64,000 bases of DNA from Galaxea fascicularis (taxonomy: Eukaryota > Cnidaria > Anthozoa > Scleractinia > Euphylliidae): positions 4,761,853 to 4,825,852 of the forward strand of contig OX419341.1 in the NCBI GenBank assembly GCA_948470475.1. The letters are read 5' to 3'. Numbering within the stretch: the stretch's first letter is position 1; each line of letters begins with the position of its first letter. A program made the translations under genes and the position numbers. The notes below the pieces were generated by a model. That model saw only the letters and a program-made list of their open reading frames with translations, was not told the DNA's origin and searched no databases. This document shows, in pieces, positions 52,348 through 62,298 of this stretch.

Positions 52348-54397
52348 TAAATTGCGGCGCGATACCGATTGTCTCTTGGCACGGCACGCCTATTTTTGTG
52401 AATTTCACCAGGTGCCTAGAACGACTCTTATACCGTTCGTTGTCACGTAAAATACACCAAAAAGTCAAAATCATCCTTCACATTGGGAACTAGTTAACAT
52501 GCAAACACTCAAGAGTTTAATTTTAATGAAAAGATTAATTCATGTATACTTTCAGTCTAGCATACAATTTCCTAATCTCTTTGAAAGATTTTGTGTTTTC
52601 TTACGAGTACTGTATGGTTTCCTCAGCCCAGAGTTCAATTGGAGTCCTTGTTGCCTCTGTGTTCCAACAAATTCTATGGTTCTTCTTGGGAGAACGCGTC
52701 TTTTTGTCAAACACTACTCTGAAGGAACATTAGGCTCCGCCATTCTCCCGGAAATCGCATGCGCAGAGACCCTTCTTCGAAATACCACTGACCACTCCAC
52801 ATGGAGCACGGAACGGCAATCGGTTCTGACACATGCAGAACTTTCGGTACGATTCCCGCTTCATGCGTGCCGAGCACACCTCTGGAGATGTGCTCGGCAC
52901 CCCAAAACTTTCTGTCACGGGTGCCTAATAAGGCATCTTACGGTTCTGTCCACACGTTAAAATATACCGGGCCGTGCCCGAAAAACATAGGTGCGGTACT
53001 TTAGGAGTGCGGTGCCATTTTGTGCGAGTTTAAAGGAGGTTTAAGTCTCGTTAGGATTGTAACTTGCGATCGGCCATAATTTTAGCGTCGCTTTTGTGTT
53101 GGTTAATTTAAGGTGATTCCTCTGTTTTGCACTGCGCATAACATCGACAACATCCAAAATGACTAATATAGCGGCGAATTTTATTGTCGGTCCGGGTTCT
53201 AAGGATAAACAAGGTCGTTTTTGCAAGAAAAAAGGCTGAATCAATCTATAATTGTATCAAACGTCTTGGAAAAGGAGTGGCCCGCCTATAGTTTGAATTT
53301 AGCTTATACTGTTCAAGAAAGAGGACGATTTTAGTGTGACATTTGCACTGCCTGGAAGATGAGTTGTGGAATTGTGAGTTCTTGCAAATTTCCTTGATGA
53401 AGGTTGCAAGACATGTAAAATGCCTTTTAGGCTTTCCGACTGAACAGATGAGACAATCCCTACCTGCACATAAACTCGACCTAGTCTTCTCTCTGCCGTA
53501 AAGCTCTTCAAACAGGATTTTCCCGCTTTGAGAATCATTTATTCGGCAATAAGCACGGTGACCCCCACTTTTTAATGTACGAATTTAATTGACAGAAGGT
53601 TAACTACAATATATCTCGATTTGAAAGAAAGTTTAAAATTCTGCCTCAAAATATTTTCAGGTGGTCCTGGGTATGTGCACACGCCGCGAATTCTTAATTT
53701 TGTTACATAATATTAACTTCTGTTTAACTGAGATGGTTTGTAATGTAAGTTCAGGGTCTATTTTGTAGAACGTCTCTGATAAGTTAACCCAAGAAGAGCT
53801 CTTTTTAGAAATTCTAGTGCCCCTTTCTGCCAACTAAGGCTAAGTAATGAGAACCTCATTGGTCAATAAGTCGCTATAAAGGTCATCTCTGTTGTGCAAA
53901 AACGAGCTCGGTGACCCCTACTTTTTATTGCATTTAGTTAAAGTACATAACATGATTATCAACTGGACGAGGTTTGAGAAATTTTTTAATACTCCTTCTT
54001 TTTCGGTGGAATCACCTTAACTTTCGAAACCGGAACACAAAACTTGATCGCTGGTTAGTTCGGATGCAAGATCATGAACATGAGGCATCTAAACGTACCA
54101 CTAGAGCAGTCTCTTGAAATTAGGTTGAATAAACACATCGTAATCAGGAAGCAGGTTTATTGAAGACTTCAGTTTGTCTCTTTGTTTTGGAGGGCATGCA
54201 GGTCGTCAGATTGCTTTTTTTAAGCATTTTTCATCGACTCTTTGTTCGCAAAAAAACTATCCAGTCTATTCTCCGAAAGAAATCTTCATTTGCCACCCGA
54301 AAATCAGAGTCACTGACCTTGCAACTCCAGTCGCAAAATCGAAAGCAGTCTCTGGTTTGTGGAGTACACACTAGTTCTGCCAGCTTGAGATGCAAAT

Positions 54398-54630
54398 AAA
54401 GGCCCTGGCAAACGAGGACACATTGTTGCGGATACATTGTTGCCGACACAACTGTTTCCCCGTTTGCTCGCGCGCGCAACATTTGTTGCGGACACAAATT
54501 TTGTGTCCGGGACACAAAAAATGTTTCTGATTTTGTTCAGAAACATTTTGTGTCCGTAACAAATTTTTCCCAGTTTGTGCGCCCAAGAAACATCACTGAG
54601 TAACAATGTGTCCTCGTTTGCCAGGGCCTT
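54398..54630. repeat. MITE with AAGGCCCTGGCAAACGAGG ends
   Basis: The left end AAGGCCCTGGCAAACGAGGA then CACATTGTTGC, and the right end mirror (ATGTGTCCTCGTTTGCCAGG then GCCTT), plus inner TTTTGTGTCCGGGACACAAA palindromes. A second partial copy starts at 54706. Confidence 0.75.
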
Positions 54631-55383
54631 AAGGGACAAACGGGTTCAACTCTGGATGACAGTCGACCGTCTCTGCTGGACGCTGCAGTCACACAGGTGG
54701 TAAGTAAAGGCCGTGGCAAACGAGGACACATTGTTGCTCATGATGTTTCTTGGGCTGGACATAAGGGAGATGGTACAATTGGGCCTGATCGCAGGTTAGT
54801 GTCGAAAGGGATGGACTACAGGGTAACCTCGGTCAAACGAAAGAGTCTAAAAAAAGTCCTTTCTGGGAGATAAGCTAAAGGTTGTTACTTTAATTTGATA
54901 GCTCAAAGATGATATCTTTTTCCGTGAGTCTGTTTGTCTACGTAATTACCATACGATTTGCTAAAACGAGTTAAAGGGGCAGTGTCATGCTATTTTGGCC
55001 AGCTGTAAGATGCTAAAAAATGTCTTCAAATCAGGAAAAGCCCAAAAATAATCAAGCCATTTATTTACTCAGGACTTTGTTATTACGCTGAGACTAAATA
55101 CTGTCTTATATTACAGATGGCAAGGATGGATGGAAATAGATTGCATTTTAAAAACATAGGCACGCAATGCGTGCTTGAGCTATTTTGTGAAGAGTGGTAA
55201 AATGTTGATAAGATAGGGAGAAGTCAGAAAATGGTTGAATGGTGAGTCATTTATCTGTGGCGCTTTTGGTTTTTGCTATGGTATCGGAGAAGTACGAGCA
55301 AACTGTTTTTCATTTGATTTTTGTTTAGTTTTCTTATTTCTAAGACTGATTTTGAGTTTGATTTGTACCAGTTAAATAGTCAT

Positions 55384-55674
55384 TCATCCTACATTTTTTG
55401 AAACAAGAGTTTCATTAATTCCGCAATAACCGATATGTAATATATTTTCTATTATTTGTTCATTTTCTTTCTCCGCAATTTCGCAAACACTATATTCTTC
55501 CGGTCCCTCAAAACCCCCAAAATATACGTACACATGCTGAAACAGTTCAAGGACCACATGAAGAAATATTCGCAAACAAACGAACCACCAAAGACACCGT
55601 AATATACAACACCAGCAAAAACAAATCAACGTTGAACAAATAGTACTGATAACGAATATAAATGTAATTGCCAT
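55384..55674 (-). CDS. Hypothetical small membrane protein (weak)
   Basis: A 96-codon ATG-to-stop frame. Residues 1-45 are strongly hydrophobic and Cys/Trp-rich (MAITFIFVISTICSTLICFC...); the rest is acidic and polar (FEGPEEYSVCEIAEKENEQI), giving a single-anchor look. I recognise no homologue, no splice partner and no nearby gene context. It could be a chance frame in AT-rich DNA. Confidence 0.2.
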   Translation of the reverse strand: MAITFIFVISTICSTLICFCWCCILRCLWWFVCLRIFLHVVLELFQHVYVYFGGFEGPEEYSVCEIAEKENEQIIENILHIGYCGINETLVSKNVG

Positions 55675-58600
55675 AATTTATCGATTTCTGATTTTCAAGT
55701 GCTTTGTACTTTTTACTTCGGACAGCAAAAATAACCCGACCTAAGGAAACGCTCTTATTTTAGTGTTGAGCCTTTTGCTGACAACGTCTGTGTACAGTAA
55801 GCAGATGAGCGTAACACCGCGTTATATCCCGAAATAAGGGCAATATTAAACTTACCGACTCGAAAACAAACCACCACTTAATTCCAAAATAAGCTCCTCC
55901 GAATTAAGAGCGTCAACAGTTGTCCAATATTAAAAAACCCGATCAACAGACAAACAACGGATCGAAATCCGCCAATAAGAAGAAGAGAAAATTGAAGTTG
56001 AGAAAAGTAACCAATAAAAAACGGTTAAAAGTGACCAATCATTGTAACAGAAAATAAATTCAATTAGAAGTTGTTGTAAACAAGTTGAATTGACCACGTG
56101 CAAATCTTGTGATTGATCAAAGGTCGTGTTGAATGCACGTGACCGATCAAAGTTCGGAGTCGCATTTAACCAACAGCGTTGCGTTATTCATGTGGGAATT
56201 AACCAAAGAACTTGCTATTACCAAACGTATGCACGTGATAGATCAAAGTTGAAAATCGCATTTGATAAACAGGCCTGTATGTCTTGGTGCCTGTTTACAC
56301 GTGAGAGACAAAAGTAATTTGACAAATGACATTGCTCACTATCCGAAATCACCATTTTCATTGTTTAACATAAAAACGGCTTCACTTCAAGGGGAACAAA
56401 TATCCAGATTAAGGATTCCCTTCCATAGCATTTTTCTTCCGTGCAAATATCAGTTGTGGAAACAGCCACTTCTGATTAGACTAATATTTATAGTTTTCAA
56501 ATCCGTCAAACAAATGTTTATTTTCGTCACACAATGCTCTTCCAGTTTTAACAATGTTCTTGCGGTTTTGACAAAATAAGCAAAGGAACCAAAAAAAACA
56601 CAAGAAAAATTACAAAACTAAGCACTCGTCCACTTCGAAACGAAATCTGATTTGCTCCCCGAGTAGGAACCGCTCAACCAAATTACCTTGATGCTGAATC
56701 AATTACCACTAGCATTATTCGTTTAACGTTTTTTGCCGCTTTTCACCGCCTGTATTATTTCCGATAATCAGAGCATTCAATCAGTTCAATGGCATATAGT
56801 AATATGCGATTTAAAGAACACTGCTTGATCTCAGAACGGCATTTCTTCCCCGCTAGGTCTCTCGCGGTTACACCCCGGGTTGTTTGAATAACTCGACGTT
56901 TTAATTCTCAAAAACTAAATTTCATTGTTTTTAACCCTTAAAAATTCTCCTCAGAAGTGGTCGAGTGCCACTAACATAGTTCTACTTTCGTTTTCATCGG
57001 GAGAGATGAAAAACTGCGGCTGATATTTGCTAACAATGGGAAAGGAATGAGCTGCTCGTTTCAGCAGACGGTCATTGGAGAGGAAAGATTGCGTGACGAA
57101 CCAAAAGAGCGTCTGCGAAGGAGACTAAACACACGGTTGTTATAACCAACAAGCCGCGGCCGTAAACTTCAAATACTTTCGTCCCCACCTTACTATCTTC
57201 ATCATCCATCGAAACAGCAAAACTCATACTTCATTCTAATCTGACTCCAGTATCTCACGCCTATTGATGTCATTCACGCATGCGTTAAATATACAAACCC
57301 TTTTCTCCGGAAAGACTACCATAATGGTGGTACCCCTTGGCGTGATAGTAATAAATAAATCACGCAAAAGCAGAGAGATGACGCGTGACATTCCACGGTG
57401 ATGTTCCTTTGAGCGTAATCACCACGCATGTGTAACTTAGTCTCAGTGCTGACCATCACTGACCACATGCTTTCAAAAACACTTTAAAACAGGGAATTAG
57501 ATTGGCCGCTGGCTGAAACAATGCCATCTAAAGAAACCTTTATTTCATTGGTTCAAGGCAGAACCACCCGACCAAGGAAGAATTTCTTGAGCTTCATGCT
57601 GACATAGAGCGATTTTGTTTACACGAAATAGCTCAAAAAATTAGCCCAATTCTTTTCAAATTCTCGCACGTCATCTTGAAGGCATGGCCAAAAATAATGG
57701 CTTTTCCTGCCCAAAATTGATTGATATCTTTCTCCTACATTTCAAGGAATGTTTTAGCACGAGTAAAGGTCATAAGTAGCAATTTCTGTGACTGACAGTT
57801 CCCCTTTAGTCTTTTTCGAGCAAATTTTGAAGAGACTGGTCGGCGATGTTACTTTGTCCTTGTTTTCGATTTGAGTGCGCGTCTTCCGATCCGGAAAACC
57901 GATTCATCTAATGGTTCAAACTATTCTTTTGACAATGACTGTCAAAATTCTCGCGCGCTGATTGCTAATTTTTATCCTCAATAAGAGTACAGACAAACAG
58001 ATAAAGTTATAATTTATGCGAAAATAATTCGTCTCCTGTGTTGAAGCTCCCGAAAACGAAACAACTGAATTAGGCCTCGATTATGATCGAATTATGATCC
58101 TATTAAGTTTGGGACGGGTTCACATCAACTTATTACAGTACCTGATTATAATTGGATTATGATTATTTCAAACAGCCTCAAGGGGGTTGTTTGAAGTAAT
58201 TACAGTGTTTAATTGGACAGAATAGCAGACACATGGTGGTATGAGGAGACAAAACTTCTAATTGCTTTATGGAGCGAAGAGGTGGATTTGTCCTCTTCTA
58301 TTCTCAGACGCTATCTTTGGCTCTCTTCTCGCCTCAAAATCAAGCCGATGATGGTGATGATAATCGTGGCAGCCACGCGACCGGGCGCCATTATGTTTCA
58401 CACTGCGAGGTTAATGTACCCTGTCTAATTTTGAATTTTCTCAGATGTGAACAGAACCATAACTGAATAACATTGCCTAATCAATGTTTGGTGTGAACAC
58501 AGCTTTTAGTTTCCTTTAGAAACCAAGGATAAAAACTCGTTAGCAACAAAAAACTTATCGAAACAGTACTTTTCATTAGACATAGACATACCGTCTGTTC

Positions 58601-58681
58601 TGAATCTCTCGAATGGGACACTAAACAAGACTCTAACCAATTACCGAGGAAGAGCCAAACGAGAGTTTTTAACGCTTTTAA
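55675..58681. other. Intergenic stretch without recognised content
   Basis: Nothing supportable as a gene. There are a few repeated phrases (ACGTGA(C/T)(C/A)GATCAAAGTT around 56100-56310) and ordinary AT-rich DNA. Confidence 0.5.
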
Positions 58682-59310
58682 GGTCGGCACACACGAGAGG
58701 ACTAGTCCCTGCGACTAGTCCCTGCAACAAGTCACGGGAACAAGTCCCATCGTGTGAACTAGCCATTTTTGACAAAAATCTAGTTTTGGTCCCTGCGACT
58801 TGTCCCACGAATTCAAACTGGTTTGAATTTGTGGGACTAGTCCCTGCGACGCACACACGATGGGGCTAGTCCCTATATACGACTAGTCCCTTCGTGTAAG
58901 ACAGACATGTGGTGACGAAAGGTCATGTGATTAATAGGAGTTCCTCTGACAAAATCGATATTTTCGATATAAATCGATGGAAATCGATTAAAATCGAACT
59001 GTAATTACCAAATTCGATAATCACAAAAACCTCTGCTATCGATTATTATCGATTTTCGATGTTGTTCGATTAATTAGTATCGAAAAATATCGATTACAAT
59101 CGATTTTATCGAGTATTGAAATCATCGATTTGTAACGCCCTGCGTAGAGGAAGATGTAAAAAAATGTTATTTTCTGTTTATAACGGACTGAATTGGAAAA
59201 ATTCAAGCATAGAGTTCAATAATCCCCGCGTCGGCACACACGATAGGACTAGTCCCTGCGACCAGTCCCTTCGTGTAAACTCTTCAAGGGACTAGTCGTG
59301 TGTGCAGACC
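58682..59310. repeat. Composite repeat with GGCACACACGA ends
   Basis: The left end GGTCGGCACACACGAGAGGA and the right end, reading GGTCTGCACACACGACTAGT on the other strand, are inverted. ACTAGTCCCTGCGAC is repeated many times inside. A shorter nested unit, 59230-59310, has its own inverted ends. The middle holds the ATCGAT-rich patch. Confidence 0.6.
58953..59131. repeat. ATCGAT-dense patch
   Basis: About 180 bp packed with AATCGAT, ATCGATT, TTCGAT and TATCGA words at irregular spacing in both orientations. ATCGAT itself is palindromic. Flanks lack the motif. Confidence 0.7.
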
Positions 59311-59445
59311 TTCAAGACCTTAATTTATGCAAAACATCGGCCTGACGTCAAAGTGTCAACTTTTTAGCTCATGAAATTTCAGAGAGCACTAAAAAGCACT
59401 AATAATGGTAGGTTCTCCGTAATAAGTAAGTAAGTTTATTTTTGT

Positions 59446-59496
<51 letters not shown>
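59446..59496. repeat. (AAT)n microsatellite
   Basis: An essentially pure AAT/TAA trinucleotide run of about 50 bp. Confidence 0.9.
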
Positions 59497-59497
<1 letters not shown>

Positions 59498-62139
59498 CTA
59501 AAAAGCTGCATGTATTGACGATGTCTGCGTTCTTTTGAATACTGAAATTCATTTACTGTTTCAGGAGTACTTATGCTGTTTATATTTACGGCGTTTTTTT
59601 CTCATTTATTATCGGCATCTCACAATTATGGGGTGCTGTAACAAATTGACAGTAGATTTTTATTAATCATCTATCCTCTCTTTTGCGCTGTCAAAGTTCT
59701 CGCGCAGTGACTGGGTGAACGTGAGATGCTGAAAGGGGTCATAATTTTTTAATTTGCTGTTAGCACCAACAGTAGCGCTAACTTTGACTGGTTCTGTGGG
59801 TAACTCAACACACGGTGGTCCCGAAGGCACACTAGACTGGATGCAAACTATTCACAGTTGAATACACAAAAACAAAGCAATAAACGGAACAAATCAATCT
59901 CTTTTCAATATTTGTATTCAATTTATGTCACATGTGAGAACGGAATCTTAACTTTAAAGGTTTTCTCTAAAAAATGAGCATGTCTAGATGTGCGTTATTC
60001 TGGGACGAGAACTGCGGCTGATTAGCTAGTCGCAGTGTTCGGCGATTCCAGCGTCACATGCACATGCAAAGTACAGAGATAAAATGTAGACAAGAATTAA
60101 AAAGGGGGTATTATAGGCGGTCACCCATCCAAGTACCAAGTAGCAGTGGCCAACAAGGCTTACCTTTAGCGACAATTACAAGCACGTGGCTAATTACCAT
60201 ATGCGACTACGATGACGACGAAACTCGACCGAATGTTAGACGTGGTATACCTGAGGCATCCCACGTTTAAGAGTACACAGACAGATAAAATTCTAATTTC
60301 TGCGAAAATTGTGGCAAGATGGAGAGGGCGAAACGAAGGACTTAATAATTATTGTTTAAATTTTGTAGACGGCACTCTATATTCGATATCTCCTATGCAG
60401 TAGCTCCGGAAATGAAGCGGCTGTAATAAAAACCAAGCTCCGAAATTGAGGGGAGACAACTCGCAGAAACTTGGTTGAAACTGCTGGTTTGCAAGTGACG
60501 TCATGGCGGCCATGTTGCTGGTGAAGAACAATAGCATTACAATTTTAGTGATTGTTCAGATCGAATGGACCATTCGATTTAAACTTCATTTTCAATCGAC
60601 CCCAGCTAGTTTGGATTTTTTACTTTTGTTTTAGCCATCGGTCCATAATAGGTAGGCCCGGGAGGCGGACCCTAGCTCCGGAACCTGTTGGGGGGTGCGG
60701 ACCTACTCTTCGCATCCCCCGTCCCTACGGGCCTGTTTTAACAAGTTTCTCAAGCAACAAAAAAAACTTATCGGTAGTACTGCTCATAAGACATCAACGA
60801 ACCTTCTGTTTAACCTCTCAAATCGTGCTCTGAACAAGAACTAAACAGAAACTTTGATTATGAATTTCCGAGGAAGAGCCAGACGAAAGTCTTTGACACT
60901 TTTATCGTTAATGCCCAGGCGCGGACCTCTAAACCTGAACATTTTTATACTGGGCGAAAGGAAACATTGAGGTTTCGATTTTTTTCTTCTTTCCTGTTCG
61001 AAGGCCCAATTCTTATGTCTATTTGGGAATTACCCAAACCTTCTGCTGAAATAAAAAAAACCCTGAACTGTTAACTCTTTTCAGTTCCACGTGTCGGCCA
61101 TATAGTCACGCAATGCATTCTGGTAGTGGCAGCACTGGGGCCGCGTCGATTTCATTTAATTTTTATTTGTATTTCATTTGTCTTTTAATTTAAAGTAATA
61201 TATCATTGAAATAACAGTCCATTGGAAAAATATACAAAAACAAAAAATTCGAAATAGAAATGAAAAAATAGTAAAAAATTTTAAAGTCTGGATTTTTTGA
61301 TTGCCAGTTCGTAGCCACTGTCATGATGTCAGTTTTCTTTATCAGATTTAGCATACTGTGAGAGAGGGGCCTTGTGGTCCACTCAGAGTTATTGTTGTTC
61401 AGTAAAGTCTGTGTGCCACTGAAAGAAGGGTTTATTAATCTGAAGAAGCTGGGATAAAACATACCAAGCATTTATTTGCTTTATCCTGTTCCTCCTTTCA
61501 AGTATGTCACCCATGACAGTTTATTGAAGAAAACTAACACTGTGACAGTGAATATTCTCCCCTGGAGTTTGGTCACAGTTATTTATATGAACAAAGTGGA
61601 AATTCTTGAAGGGCCAGGGGGATAATAGATTTGGAATTCCAAGGACATTGGGGGTGGGGTGGGTTTGAGCAGTTAGTAATTTCTAAATGCTAAGGGAATA
61701 TAACAATGATGCTATCTGTGGTAAGTTATGGATATTTTCCCCTTTAATTTATTAGTTTTAAAAGGATTGAAAAAGGGGAAAGGGCTAGAGGGTTTATCTA
61801 AAAAGTGGGTTCTTGCTGGAGAGAGCAGATATCATTGGTAGCTCTTAATTGCCTCACTCCGTGGGCATTTGGCAAGCTCTCCTTTTTTTCTTTTTTCTTT
61901 GTCTATAGGAGGAAGGAGCTAATCCACAAACTGGCATTGTGATTCCGCAAAATATCCATACCCCCTGCATAGAAGGTTCTTGGTTTGCAGCCACCCTCCC
62001 ATTCACCCCTCTTCAACCTCCAGAATCAGCCATTTCCATTTGTTTGTCTTCTCCATACCAGCTGAGCCACTAGGCCAGAAGTGTTACATTTCTTGGGGGA
62101 GAAATCATCTTCAAACATGATGGTTACAAGGACACTCTA
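59497..62139. other. Intergenic stretch before the membrane-protein gene
   Basis: Apart from the 5S-like fragment no feature is clear. The region at 61905-62060 (ATATCCATACCCCCTGC ... TTCTTGGTTTGCAG) resembles 12608-12690 in a NUP58 intron and is probably a dispersed repeat. Confidence 0.5.
60114..60175 (-). repeat. 5S rRNA-like fragment
   Basis: The plus strand reads GGCGGTCACCCATCCAAGTA, then CCAAG...GGCCAACAAGGCTTACC. This resembles the reverse complement of the 5S rRNA segment around its internal promoter (canonical form GGCGGTCTCCCATCCAAGTA). Only about half of a 5S gene is recognisable, so it is a 5S-derived repeat and not a working gene. Confidence 0.45.
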
Positions 62140-62145
62140 TTTATT
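62140..62145 (-). promoter_or_regulatory. Candidate polyadenylation signal of the membrane-protein gene
   Basis: AATAAA on the minus strand about 155 bp after the stop codon at 62299. Confidence 0.45.
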
Positions 62146-62298
62146 TAATAAAAACAAAAATTTGCCAATTTCTGAAAACTTGCTTGTCAAAATGTATGTA
62201 ATAACGTGCATGTATGGTAACATCCATTCTCATTATGATCACTACCCTACCCTACTAAAAACACCATTCATACCACACTACAAATTTATCAAAATTCA

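Larger units (their letters stand above)
50464..55383. other. Gene-poor region downstream of MTMR
   Basis: No recognised gene. Foldback elements occur at 51562-51875 (AATAGACCTTTTTACCGGTA ends), 51965-52347 (CCCCGTCTACACTAACGCG ends) and 54398-54630 (AAGGCCCTGGCAAACGAGG ends, with a further left end at 54706). A tRNA-like SINE head lies at 51229-51316. The 52499-52960 open frame has no supporting features. Confidence 0.6.

Noticed and set aside
52499..52960. 153-codon open frame, plus strand
   Set aside because: No domain, no splice partner and no conserved neighbour; the second half runs through inverted repeats (CCGAGCACACC / GGTGTGCTCGG type). A shorter overlapping frame (52542-52733) looks hydrophobic but is equally unsupported.
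54160..54731. Overlapping frames on both strands around 54.2-54.7 kb
   Set aside because: They arise from the AAGGCCCTGGCAAACGAGG MITE and its internal palindromes; no independent coding signal is seen.
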